Position numbers and translations under genes: made by a program. Shown here piece by piece: positions 1-7,944 of a stretch of 19,123 bases of DNA. The notes beneath the pieces were generated by a model. It was not told the origin of the DNA. It saw only the letters and a list, made by a program, of their open reading frames with translations, and did no database searches. The number at the start of each line of letters is the position of its first letter. The first letter of the stretch is position 1. Source of the DNA: Bacteroidales bacterium. GTDB lineage: Bacteria; Bacteroidota; Bacteroidia; Bacteroidales; BM520. The stretch lies in NCBI GenBank assembly GCA_028701815.1, contig JAQVPY010000016.1, positions 1 to 19,123 on the forward strand, read 5' to 3'.

Positions 1-735
1 GATTTACGTTCCCTGCAGTTTGATGAGGAAACAGGTTATGTAGGCATGTGGCGCCTCGCATACAATAAAATCCATAACGGCAATCACTATTGTACTCACG
101 GCCTCGGTCCCATATCACAGATACTTGACATCCACAGAGGCGATAGGATGGATTATCTCGTTTCCGTTTCTTCCGACCAGTTCGGTATGACCGAATATGC
201 CAAGAATAAATTCGGTGAAGATTCCGAATATGCAAAATATGAGTATGCTTTGGGCGATATGAGTACTACAATAGTCCGTACAGTAAAAGGAAAAACTATT
301 ATGCTTCAACATGATGTTACCTCACCGCGCCCTTATAACAGACATCATCTGATTTCCGGAACAAAAGGCTTTGCTCAGAAATATCCTGTGCCCTCTCTCG
401 CCTTTGAGCCTAATGCCCATAGCCCTTTGCCCCAGGCTGAAATGGACTCTCTCCTCGCAGTATATGAACATCCTATTACTAAGGAAGTCGGTATAATTGC
501 ACGTGAAGTCGGCGGACACGGCGGAATGGACTATATTATGGATTATCGTCTTATCTATTGTCTCCATAACGGACTCCCACTGGATCAGGACGTTTATGAT
601 GCAGCAGAGTGGTCTTGTATAGGCGAACTCTCCGAAGCATCTGTAAACCATAAGGGTATGCCGGCTGCTATTCCGGATTTCACCCGTGGCGACTGGAATA
701 AAGTCAACGGATATCATCATGCCTACGCGCAATAA
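1..735 (+). CDS. GH109-family glycosidase (Gfo/Idh/MocA fold), 5' truncated
   Basis: Open from the first base of the window (GAT TTA CGT...), so the visible 244 residues are the C-terminal part of a protein that is usually about 440-470 residues long. The NAD-binding Rossmann half lies outside. The segment NGNHYCTHGLGPISQ (window residues 26-40) is the GH109 signature, normally written NLYPTHGLGP. Family members (founding enzyme: the Elizabethkingia alpha-N-acetylgalactosaminidase) use NAD+ in a redox-assisted hydrolysis, and the Tyr and His of this motif (Y30, H33 here) line the active site. A second tyrosine (Y112, in SPRPYNRHH) lies 79 residues after the histidine, the same spacing I recall for His228 and Tyr307 of that enzyme. 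The usual proline before the Thr-His is a cysteine here. The end of the protein is intact. A secreted CotH-like gene follows 25 nt downstream on the same strand. Substrate is not certain, because many GH109 members are uncharacterised. Confidence 0.86.
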   Translation, partial: DLRSLQFDEETGYVGMWRLAYNKIHNGNHYCTHGLGPISQILDIHRGDRMDYLVSVSSDQFGMTEYAKNKFGEDSEYAKYEYALGDMSTTIVRTVKGKTIMLQHDVTSPRPYNRHHLISGTKGFAQKYPVPSLAFEPNAHSPLPQAEMDSLLAVYEHPITKEVGIIAREVGGHGGMDYIMDYRLIYCLHNGLPLDQDVYDAAEWSCIGELSEASVNHKGMPAAIPDFTRGDWNKVNGYHHAYAQ

Positions 736-760
736 TGATGTTATCATAATAGATTAATAT

Positions 761-3700
761 ATGAAAAGACTTACCTCCCTGTTGTCTGCTGTAATATTGC
801 AGGTGACCATCTTCGTTATACCTATGTCTTCCCGGGCACAGATTTATATTAATGAGATAATGCCGTGTAATGTCTCGTCAGTGATAGACGATACGGATAA
901 CTATACAGGCTGGCTCGAATTATATAACTCCGGCAGCTCGTCGGTGTCTCTCACCAGTTATTATTTTACCGACTCTCTTGAGCTGATGAGATATCAGATA
1001 ACGGAAGATGTTACTATAATGCCAGGCGGGTTTGCATGCTTCTGGTTTGGAAGAAATAGCTTGAACGCAAATCATGTGATTTTTAAACTGGAACCGGAGG
1101 GGTCTAAAATTGCCCTCTTCAATACATCACAACAACTCGTGGATATAGTCTATTATTCTACCCAATACCCGGACATCTCTTACGGAAGGACAACCGATGG
1201 CGGAAATAACCTGGATTATTTTGTGGATTATTCTTTTTGCTCGTCAAATAATAATTCCCAAACAAGCTCCACGCGGTGCATCCCTCCGTCAATATCTCCC
1301 GATGCCGGTTTCTATTCCGGCAGCGTGCCTGTGGAGATTTCTACTGCCACTCCCGGAGCGACGATCTATTATACTCTCGATGGTTCTCAGCCTACTCCTT
1401 CCAGCAATATCTATACGGGCACTATAACTCTGTGGGAGAATACACCCGTCAGAGCAATTTGCGCAGTCGGCGGATATTTAAACAGCGACATTTCTACGGC
1501 GACTTATTTCCTGACTGATAGAGAACATTCTATGCCCGTCGTATCAATCGTGACTTCGCAAAATTTTTTGCTCGAATTGACCTCAGACATCGAAAGATCC
1601 GTAAATTTTGAGTTTTTTGATAAGTCTCAAGTACAACAAATAAATAAAAGACTCGACGTGGAATGCGATGAGAGCCTCCTAAATAACCAGATACCACTGT
1701 CGGTAAAAATCCTCCCCGACAAAAAATATGGTAATAACAGAATGGGCTATGACTTCTTCTCAGCCAAACCGGGACTTCGCTATAAGAGTATTATGCTGCG
1801 TAACTCCGGTAATGACGCTTTAAATACAATGCTTCTCGACGGGACACTTCAGTCGCTTGCTACAGGATATGTGGATATTGATTGCCAGGGCTACCTGCCC
1901 GCTGTCTTATACGTCAATGGCGATTATTACGGAATGGATAATGTTAGAGAAAGAAGCAACCGCTTCTTTCCGGATTCAAATCAAGGTGTCGATGAAGAAG
2001 ATCTGTATTTCGTCGAAATACCTTATTCCGCCGCTGAATATGTTATCGGTACCGATGAGTCCGTTAGTGATTTTGAGACAATGTACAACTTCGTTACAGG
2101 CAATTCCATGAGTAACGAGTCGAATTATATGCAGGCAGCCGATTTAATAGATATTGACGCCTTTATTAATTATACAGTACTGCAACTTTTTGTTAACACA
2201 TCCGACAACTTTTCCAATACAAACTATAAACTATACAGGAATATGAATAGTGGTCGTTGGCGCTGGATTGTAAATGACCTCGACAGCGGATTTCAAAATG
2301 CGTCAGAGGCTACGATTTCCGAATTTATCTCTTCGGATTCGTTCCATGCCTCATTATTTAATTCTCTTGCAGAAAATTCAACTTTTTTGCATAAGTTCAT
2401 AGATGCTTTTTGTGTACAACTCGGGACGATATACAGTCCTGATATTGTAGTGGATGCTTTTGAAAATGCTGCTGATGCTATAAGAGACGAGTTTGCATTT
2501 CATGCGGCACATTATGGCATTGCAGATAATTTTGACGATTATATTAATTCTTTTGAGACTTTTGCCGAGAACAGACCTGCAGCGATCTATTCCGATATGC
2601 AATCTGCATTCGGACTTTCGATGGCGGCAGATATCTATTTGACGACTAAGATCCGGAATTTCGACAACTACCATGATACACTTCAAGGTGTAAGGTTGTT
2701 GTTTAATGAGACTGCCATACCTTCCAACTCTTTTAACGGCAAATATTTCGTTGGTGAAACGTTGAGAGTTACGGCTCTTGCGCCAAAAGGTTATGTGTTT
2801 GTGGCGTGGGTTGATGAAGACGACAATATTGTGTCCACAAATCAGGAATATACATTTACTGTCTCTTCTGCGGCAACCCTTATTGCGACTTTTATTATTG
2901 ACGACGAATATTCGTATTATAAGTTGTATATCAATGAAATATCATCTTCAAATGGGATTTTTATCGATGAGAATGATGGAAGAGACGACTGGATAGAAAT
3001 TTATAATGGGAGCAATTTTCCGATAGACCTTGGGGAAATGTATATTACTGATAAGGCCGACAACTTGATAAAGGCGAGAATACCGACTACAGACCCCGAG
3101 GTAACGACTATTGAGCCTTTCGGTTATAAAATTATTTGGGCGGATAAAAATCCGACGGAGGGCGAATTGCATGTTGATATAGGGCTGTCAGGGTCTTCGT
3201 CGGAGACGGTATGTCTTTCCATGCTTAACGGCAACCAATTGAAGGTCCTCGACAGTATAACATATTGTCTTCACAACAATGCTACATTCGGCAGATATCC
3301 CGATGGCGGAAATATGTTTTATGTGATGAATACTCCTTCTTTTTGCAATTCTAACATTAAAAATTCCGCCGATGAGTTCTGTGTCGAGAATAATTTTGCT
3401 CCGGATAATAACGGTGATCCATATATGCTTTTGAGTACGTATCATCTTGATTTTGGTTATACTGATACAGTTATGACATTTGAGATAAACAATTTGAGTT
3501 CCTCAGAGACTTTATCGTGGATATCGTCAGATTTAGCAGAATGGATGTCGTTTTCGGCTGTATCCGGAAATATTTCTTCTAATGAAAGTGAAACTGTCGA
3601 GGTTGAAATAGACAGAACTTTATTTTCCACTGACAGCAGGTATATTGTTACTATCAGTGGGGGGGATATTTCATTATCTCTAATTATCACGGCGAATGTC

Positions 3701-3967
3701 GGTTCACACACTTCCATTGAAGAAGTTAAAGAGGCTACGTGTTCCATATTTCCGAATCCAGTGCACGGACGGTGCACTTTATCGGTGCCTACCGAAGAGG
3801 AGGTGTCTGTGATGATTTATTCTTTTACGGGTACTCTGGTTAAAGATATGCGGTTAAGTGGAATGAAAGAATATTCTGTTGATATGACCGGCATTGCCAA
3901 GGGACTTTTTTTCTTTAAAATTAAATCGGCTTCTTTCGGAGCGATATTAAAGCTGGTAGTCAAATAG
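761..3967 (+). CDS. Secreted CotH-kinase-family protein with lamin-tail domains and T9SS sorting domain
   Basis: A 1068-residue exported multidomain protein. Order seen: signal peptide 1-26 (cleavage near SSRA/Q); lamin-tail-like domain 27-155 (INEIMPCN..., WLELYN); chitobiase/beta-hexosaminidase C-terminal-like domain about 176-248 (GATIYYTLDGSQPT); CotH-type domain about 255-610; InlB/bacterial-repeat-like domain 645-712 (GYVFVAWVDED); second lamin-tail-like domain 720-862 (LYINEISSSNG, DDWIEIYNG); BACON/Ig-like domain about 890-980; T9SS type A sorting domain 994-1068 (IFPNP start, KLVVK end). In the CotH part, VNGDYYGMDNVRERSNRFF (385-403) and WRWIVNDLDSGF (500-511) are the recognisable blocks. 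D482 and D506/D508 probably correspond to the metal and catalytic aspartates of this atypical kinase family. CotH proteins phosphorylate other proteins, but whether this one does is inference. It was probably exported through Sec and T9SS and anchored at the surface. The next gene starts 3 nt after its stop. Confidence 0.88.
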   Translation: MKRLTSLLSAVILQVTIFVIPMSSRAQIYINEIMPCNVSSVIDDTDNYTGWLELYNSGSSSVSLTSYYFTDSLELMRYQITEDVTIMPGGFACFWFGRNSLNANHVIFKLEPEGSKIALFNTSQQLVDIVYYSTQYPDISYGRTTDGGNNLDYFVDYSFCSSNNNSQTSSTRCIPPSISPDAGFYSGSVPVEISTATPGATIYYTLDGSQPTPSSNIYTGTITLWENTPVRAICAVGGYLNSDISTATYFLTDREHSMPVVSIVTSQNFLLELTSDIERSVNFEFFDKSQVQQINKRLDVECDESLLNNQIPLSVKILPDKKYGNNRMGYDFFSAKPGLRYKSIMLRNSGNDALNTMLLDGTLQSLATGYVDIDCQGYLPAVLYVNGDYYGMDNVRERSNRFFPDSNQGVDEEDLYFVEIPYSAAEYVIGTDESVSDFETMYNFVTGNSMSNESNYMQAADLIDIDAFINYTVLQLFVNTSDNFSNTNYKLYRNMNSGRWRWIVNDLDSGFQNASEATISEFISSDSFHASLFNSLAENSTFLHKFIDAFCVQLGTIYSPDIVVDAFENAADAIRDEFAFHAAHYGIADNFDDYINSFETFAENRPAAIYSDMQSAFGLSMAADIYLTTKIRNFDNYHDTLQGVRLLFNETAIPSNSFNGKYFVGETLRVTALAPKGYVFVAWVDEDDNIVSTNQEYTFTVSSAATLIATFIIDDEYSYYKLYINEISSSNGIFIDENDGRDDWIEIYNGSNFPIDLGEMYITDKADNLIKARIPTTDPEVTTIEPFGYKIIWADKNPTEGELHVDIGLSGSSSETVCLSMLNGNQLKVLDSITYCLHNNATFGRYPDGGNMFYVMNTPSFCNSNIKNSADEFCVENNFAPDNNGDPYMLLSTYHLDFGYTDTVMTFEINNLSSSETLSWISSDLAEWMSFSAVSGNISSNESETVEVEIDRTLFSTDSRYIVTISGGDISLSLIITANVGSHTSIEEVKEATCSIFPNPVHGRCTLSVPTEEEVSVMIYSFTGTLVKDMRLSGMKEYSVDMTGIAKGLFFFKIKSASFGAILKLVVK

Positions 3968-3970
3968 GAT

Positions 3971-4264
3971 ATGCTCAAGATTGTACTTATTATGGCGGCC
4001 GGCATTCTTGCGGGTTTTCTTCTCAGAAATTGGAAGATGATCCACAAAATAGGCGGTATTATTTTTGTGATAATAATACTTCTGCTTTTCGTTATAGGTA
4101 TTTCTGTCGGCAGCAACGAGATGATAATGGATAATCTTGCGTCTTTAGGTGGACAGGCGTTATTGATAGCTACTGCGAGCAGTCTTGGCAGCGCCTTGGC
4201 TGCTTTAGCCGTTTACAAATTATTTTTCAAAAAAAGCAGAGGGGAGAAGGCAGATGAAGGGTAG
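3971..4264 (+). CDS. LysO-type lysine exporter, N-terminal subunit (DUF340 part)
   Basis: A 97-residue, strongly hydrophobic protein with about three membrane segments (residues 2-17, 27-47 and 62-84), ending in a basic tail (KKSRGEKADEG). It corresponds to the N-terminal third of the single-chain enterobacterial L-lysine exporter LysO (YbjE), which is about 300 residues long. In many Bacteroidota and clostridia this transporter is made as two chains, a short one like this and a longer one of about 200 residues. The next ORF is exactly that second chain and overlaps this one by 11 nt, which implies translational coupling and 1:1 assembly in the inner membrane. The start ATG lies 3 nt after the CotH-like gene. 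The split is seen in the sequence; the substrate (lysine and analogues) is inferred from the family. Confidence 0.75.
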   Translation: MLKIVLIMAAGILAGFLLRNWKMIHKIGGIIFVIIILLLFVIGISVGSNEMIMDNLASLGGQALLIATASSLGSALAALAVYKLFFKKSRGEKADEG

Positions 4265-4880
4265 TATTGTAATAGTCGTTTGTTTTGTGCTCGGAATACT
4301 TTTCGGCGTGTTTGATCTTGTGCCTGATTATATATTAGAGGCGGATGTCGCGGTTTATGTTTTGTATGCTCTTATCTTTGCTGTAGGCATAAGTATCGGT
4401 TGCGATAAAAACCTAAAGCATATAATAAAGAATTTCGATGTCAAATTATTGTTATTGCCTCTTGCCACGATAGTAGGAACTTTATCTTTTTCTGCGTTAG
4501 TTGCCTTATTTCTATCGAAATGGAGTGTTACCGACTGTATGGCGGTAGGCAGCGGTTTCGCCTATTATTCACTTTCGTCGATTCTAATTACGGAATTAAA
4601 GGAGGCGTCATTAGGGGTACAACTGGCTACCGAGTTAGGGACTATTGCTCTTATCTCAAACATCATCAGAGAGCTTTATGTGTTGCTCGGGGCACCTTTG
4701 CTATATAAAGTCTTCGGCAAGTTTGCGCCGATTTGCGTTGGCGGAGCTACAACTGCCGACACCACGCTTCCTATCATCACCAACGTCTGTGGGAAGGACC
4801 TCGTTTTTGCATCTATTTTTCATGGGCTGGTAATTGATTTTAGCGTTCCCTTTATGGTGTCGTTTTTCTGTTCGCTCTAA
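4254..4880 (+). CDS. LysO-family lysine exporter, C-terminal subunit
   Basis: A 208-residue inner-membrane protein with about six hydrophobic segments. Blocks typical of the LysO family are present: FAVGISIGCDKN (42-53), GSGFAYYSLSSILIT (99-113), GTIALISNIIRE (129-140) and CVGGATTADTTLPIIT (161-176). Acidic residues within these conserved membrane blocks (E127, E140, D169) are candidates for the charged groups that proton-coupled lysine export requires. In Escherichia coli LysO exports L-lysine and the toxic analogue thialysine. Here it would work as a heteromer with the preceding short chain. The ATG is preceded by a purine-rich GGGGAGAAGG (4241-4250), one of the few Shine-Dalgarno-like sites in the window, and lies inside the 3' end of the partner gene. 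No lysine riboswitch was recognised upstream, and the gene seems to be carried along with the CotH-like gene. Confidence 0.8.
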   Translation: MKGSIVIVVCFVLGILFGVFDLVPDYILEADVAVYVLYALIFAVGISIGCDKNLKHIIKNFDVKLLLLPLATIVGTLSFSALVALFLSKWSVTDCMAVGSGFAYYSLSSILITELKEASLGVQLATELGTIALISNIIRELYVLLGAPLLYKVFGKFAPICVGGATTADTTLPIITNVCGKDLVFASIFHGLVIDFSVPFMVSFFCSL

Positions 4881-4891
4881 AAAATAATAAG

Positions 4892-4908
4892 TGGCAAAAA
4901 TTATGCCA
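4892..4908. promoter_or_regulatory. Palindrome, candidate operator upstream of the acyl-CoA dehydrogenase
   Basis: TGGCA and TGCCA arms are separated by 7 nt; counting inner A/T pairs, 7 of 8 positions are symmetric about A4900. It ends 20 nt before the -7 box at 4929, so it covers the place where a -33 element would sit. No T-run follows, which argues against a terminator. A dimeric repressor or activator of the acyl-CoA dehydrogenase/ETF operon could bind here; that is inference only. Confidence 0.3.
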
Positions 4909-4928
4909 TGTATTTGGGATAAATAGTG

Positions 4929-4936
4929 TATCTTTG
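4929..4936 (+). promoter_or_regulatory. Bacteroidota-type -7 promoter box for the acyl-CoA dehydrogenase operon
   Basis: TATCTTTG matches the Bacteroidota -7 consensus TAnnTTTG and lies 27 nt before the ATG at 4964. A good -33 TTTG at the expected distance is not seen; the TTTG at 4913 is too close. The same core, TATCTTTGCAA, recurs in front of the GNAT gene at 16968. Confidence 0.55.
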
Positions 4937-4963
4937 CAATTCATTAAATAAAAAGTACATATT

Positions 4964-6103
4964 ATGGATTTTTCTTTAACAAAACAAGAAGAACTCTTTT
5001 TGAAAATGATTAGAGAATTTGCCGAGAAGGAAGTTAAGCCTTTAGCGGCAGAAGTTGATGAACAAGAGCGTTTCCCGATGGAAACTGTTGAGAAAATGAG
5101 CAAGATAGGTCTGATGGGGATACCTATTCCCAAGCAGTATGGCGGGCAGGGTGGTACAAATCAGATTTACACGATGGCAGTAGAAGAATTATCGCGTGTC
5201 TGTGCTACTACCGGTGTTATTCTTTCGGCTCATACATCTCTTTGCGCTGCCCCGATTCTTGAGAACGGAACGGAAGAGCAGAAGATGAAATATCTGCCTA
5301 AGCTCGCAAGTGGCGAGTGGATAGGTGCGTTTGGGTTAACTGAGCCCAATGCCGGAACGGATGCCGCCATGCAACAGACCATGGCTGTAGATGCAGGAGA
5401 CAAATGGATTCTTAACGGTTCCAAGATCTTTATTACCAATGCAGGTGTTGCCCACGTATATATTGTGATGGCTATGACTGATAAGTCGCTCGGAACAAAA
5501 GGCATCTCTGCTTTTATCGTTGAAAAGGGCATGCCCGGTTTCAGCATAGGTAAAAAAGAGATGAAGATGGGTATCAGAGGTTCTGCTACTTGTGAGCTTA
5601 TCTTTGAGAACTGTGAGGTCCCAAAAGAAAATCTTCTTGGCGTTCAGGGAAAAGGTTTTAATATAGCCATGAAAACCCTTGACGGCGGTAGGATAGGCAT
5701 CGCATCACAGGCTCTCGGAATAGCTCAGGGGGCTATGGATGAAACAGTAAAATACACAAAGGAACGCAAACAGTTCGGCAAGTCGATAGCAGCTTTCCAG
5801 AACACGCAGTTCCAGATGTCAGATCTTGAGACCAAAGTTCAGGCTGCACGTTTACTTGTAAGATCAGCTGCCTATAAGAAAGATATGGGGCTGCCATATT
5901 CTGCAGATGCCGCAATGTGCAAGTTGTTTGCTGCTGAAACGGCAATGGAGGTAACTACAAAAGCAGTTCAGTTCCATGGCGGTTACGGTTATACACGCGA
6001 ATATCCGGTTGAAAGGATGATGCGTGACGCTAAAATTACTGAGATTTACGAAGGTACATCGGAAGTTCAAAGAATGGTGATAGCAGCAAAATTGTTTAAA
6101 TAA
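4964..6103 (+). CDS. Short-chain acyl-CoA dehydrogenase (butyryl-CoA dehydrogenase type)
   Basis: A 379-residue flavoprotein of normal family length. Seen: N-terminal helical domain 1-115; beta domain with the FAD/substrate signature FGLTEPNAGTDAA (123-135) and WILNGSKIFITNAG (148-161); C-terminal helical domain with ERKQFGKSIAAFQ (267-279), HGGYGYTREYPVERMMRD (338-355) and IYEGTSEVQR (361-370). E363 in YEGT is at the catalytic-base position used by short- and medium-chain enzymes. The protein should reversibly convert acyl-CoA to 2-enoyl-CoA on FAD. Being followed by etfB (13 nt gap) and etfA (10 nt gap) makes a Bcd-EtfAB complex likely, reducing crotonyl-CoA to butyryl-CoA with possible electron bifurcation. 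Chain length cannot be fixed from sequence alone. Transcription most likely starts at the promoter at 4929. The other butyrate-pathway genes (thiolase, hbd, crotonase) are not in the window. Confidence 0.92.
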   Translation: MDFSLTKQEELFLKMIREFAEKEVKPLAAEVDEQERFPMETVEKMSKIGLMGIPIPKQYGGQGGTNQIYTMAVEELSRVCATTGVILSAHTSLCAAPILENGTEEQKMKYLPKLASGEWIGAFGLTEPNAGTDAAMQQTMAVDAGDKWILNGSKIFITNAGVAHVYIVMAMTDKSLGTKGISAFIVEKGMPGFSIGKKEMKMGIRGSATCELIFENCEVPKENLLGVQGKGFNIAMKTLDGGRIGIASQALGIAQGAMDETVKYTKERKQFGKSIAAFQNTQFQMSDLETKVQAARLLVRSAAYKKDMGLPYSADAAMCKLFAAETAMEVTTKAVQFHGGYGYTREYPVERMMRDAKITEIYEGTSEVQRMVIAAKLFK

Positions 6104-6116
6104 AAAATTCGAGAAT

Positions 6117-6896
6117 ATGAATATAGTAGTTTGTATAAAACAAGTTCCGGATACAACGGAAATTAAAATCAATCCGGCTACAGGAACCTTGATTCGTGAG
6201 GGCGTCCCAAGTATTATGAACCCCGACGATAAGGGCGGACTGGAGATGGCTTTGAGACTTAAGGACAAATACGGCGCAAAAGTCACCGTTATCACAATGG
6301 GTCCGCCACAGGCCGATGCAATCCTTAGAGAAGCTTTCGCTATGGGCGTCGACCGTGCTATATTGCTTACCGACAGGAAGTTTGCCGGCGCTGATACGCT
6401 TGCTACTTCTAACGCTCTTGCAGGCGCACTCAGATGTCTCGACTATGATATTATCATCTCGGGACGTCAGGCTATCGATGGCGATACCGCTCAGGTAGGA
6501 CCTCAGATGGCTGAACATCTCGGACTCCCACAAGTGTCTTATGTGGTGGATATGAAGTATGAAAACGACCATGTGACCGTTAAAAAAGAAACGGAAGACG
6601 GATATCAGATCCTCGAAGCTCAACTACCATGCGTGCTTACTGTTCTCGCTACTGCCAACCAGGCTCGCTATATGAGTGTCGCCGGTATTATGGAAGCCTT
6701 CGAAAGAGAAGTCGAAATATGGAATGTGGCAATGATAGATGTAGATGAAGCTAAATTAGGTCTCAACGGCTCCCCGACACGCGTGAAGAAGTCTTTTACC
6801 AAGGCTCAAAAAGGTAAGGGCGAAATTTATGAAGTCGATGCTGAAGAAGCTGTAGGTATCATTATTAGCAAACTTAAAGAGAAATATATTATTTAA
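6117..6896 (+). CDS. etfB: Electron transfer flavoprotein, beta subunit
   Basis: A 259-residue cytoplasmic protein. ETF-beta features seen: N-terminal MNIVVCIKQVPDTTEIKINP; MNPDDKGGLEMALRLK (34-49); GADTLATSNALAGAL (91-105); and GRQAIDGDTAQVGPQ (116-130), the nucleotide-binding signature. The NPDD form (35-38) and the IDGDTAQVGPQ loop resemble bifurcating ETFs of the Acidaminococcus/Clostridium type, in which EtfB binds a second FAD, rather than mitochondrial-type ETFs that bind AMP. That assignment is inferred from motif form. It pairs with EtfA from the next gene and receives or delivers electrons to the acyl-CoA dehydrogenase encoded just upstream, with NADH and ferredoxin as likely further partners. 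No Shine-Dalgarno sequence is visible before the ATG. Confidence 0.93.
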   Translation: MNIVVCIKQVPDTTEIKINPATGTLIREGVPSIMNPDDKGGLEMALRLKDKYGAKVTVITMGPPQADAILREAFAMGVDRAILLTDRKFAGADTLATSNALAGALRCLDYDIIISGRQAIDGDTAQVGPQMAEHLGLPQVSYVVDMKYENDHVTVKKETEDGYQILEAQLPCVLTVLATANQARYMSVAGIMEAFEREVEIWNVAMIDVDEAKLGLNGSPTRVKKSFTKAQKGKGEIYEVDAEEAVGIIISKLKEKYII

Positions 6897-6906
6897 CCTG
6901 ATAATT

Positions 6907-7911
6907 ATGTCAATTATGAATAAGACTGAATATAAAAATGTTTATGTTTTCGTAGAACAAAGAGACGGCGTAATACAGTCCGTGGCTTTAGAATTATTAG
7001 GTAAAGCTTCCGAACTTGCTGCCGCACTTAATGAAAGAGTCGTGGCCCTTTTCCCCGGATACAATATCTCAAAACAGGCCCAAACACTTGTTGAATACGG
7101 CGCAGACGAAGTCGTCTGTATGGATGCTCCGGAATTGAAAGATTATCTTACAGAGCAGTATTCCCAGGCTATGTATCAGGCTATCATGAAATTTAAACCG
7201 AGTATCATTCTCTTCGGCGCTACCACTATCGGTAGAGACCTCGCCCCTCGTTTGTCGGCACGCCTGGCAACGGGATTGACAGCCGACTGTACAAAACTCG
7301 AGATATCCGAAGAAAAAGAATTCCTTATGACCCGTCCTGCTTTCGGCGGTAACCTTATGGCTACTATCGCCTGTTCAGACCATCGTCCACAAATGTCAAC
7401 GGTTCGTCCGGGTGTTATGCAGAAATTTCAGAGAGACGCTTCGAGAAAAGGCGAGATAAAATCCTTCGCTCCATCTTTCGATCCCTCCCGCTTTAAAGTA
7501 CGTATCCTTGAAACAGTTAAAGAAGATAAGGGTAAAATAGACATCACAGAGGCTAAAATCCTCGTCTCCGGCGGTAGAGGAGTCGGATGTAAGGAAGGTT
7601 TCGCCAAACTTCAGAAACTCGCAGACCAACTCGGCGCCCAAGTGTCTTCTTCCCGCGCTATGGTTGACGCAGGTGTCATGGATCATGACCTCCAGGTGGG
7701 TCAAACAGGTAAAACTGTCCGCCCCGACCTTTATTTCGCTATGGGTATCTCCGGCGCTATCCAACACCTCGCAGGTATGGAAGAATCGGATTATATCGTT
7801 GCCGTTAATAAAGATAAATATGCTCCTATATTTAATATAGCCGACCTCGGCATAGTAGGCGATTTAAATAAAATCGTTCCCCTGCTTACAGAAAGACTAT
7901 CTAAAGAATAA
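6907..7911 (+). CDS. etfA: Electron transfer flavoprotein, alpha subunit
   Basis: A 334-residue protein. N-terminal domain 1-190 includes TRPAFGGNLMATI (142-154). The C-terminal FAD-binding domain has SGGRGVG (221-227), VGQTGKTVRP (264-273) and LYFAMGISGAIQHLAGMEES (275-294), the classical ETF-alpha signature, followed by AVNKDKYAPIF. It forms the heterodimer with EtfB and carries the alpha-FAD that shuttles electrons to the acyl-CoA dehydrogenase. The ATG at 6907 lies 10 nt after etfB; a second in-frame ATG at 6916 would only remove three residues and cannot be excluded. The last four codons form the left arm of the terminator at 7897. There is no N-terminal ferredoxin domain of the kind some ETF-alpha proteins carry. 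Confidence 0.93.
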   Translation: MSIMNKTEYKNVYVFVEQRDGVIQSVALELLGKASELAAALNERVVALFPGYNISKQAQTLVEYGADEVVCMDAPELKDYLTEQYSQAMYQAIMKFKPSIILFGATTIGRDLAPRLSARLATGLTADCTKLEISEEKEFLMTRPAFGGNLMATIACSDHRPQMSTVRPGVMQKFQRDASRKGEIKSFAPSFDPSRFKVRILETVKEDKGKIDITEAKILVSGGRGVGCKEGFAKLQKLADQLGAQVSSSRAMVDAGVMDHDLQVGQTGKTVRPDLYFAMGISGAIQHLAGMEESDYIVAVNKDKYAPIFNIADLGIVGDLNKIVPLLTERLSKE

Positions 7912-7936
7912 TCGATTTTCTTTAGATAGTTTTTTT
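7897..7936 (+). terminator. Intrinsic terminator of the acyl-CoA dehydrogenase-etfBA operon
   Basis: A perfect 12-bp stem (CTATCTAAAGAA at 7897-7908 with TTCTTTAGATAG at 7918-7929) and a 9-nt loop are followed directly by seven Ts (7930-7936). The left arm is coding sequence of etfA and the stop codon TAA (7909-7911) starts the loop. The structure is AT-rich but long, with a clear U tract. Confidence 0.85.
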
Positions 7937-7944
7937 CATAATAT

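Noticed and set aside
322..747. Antisense ORF opposite the GH109 gene
   Set aside because: It lies wholly over a well-supported coding region and has no recognisable domain or promoter.
3971..4880. Frameshift splitting a single LysO gene
   Set aside because: The second ORF has its own start and a purine-rich ribosome-binding site, and two-chain LysO is common in this phylum.
6096..6623. Antisense ORF of 175 codons opposite etfB
   Set aside because: Shadow of etfB codon structure, with no family features.
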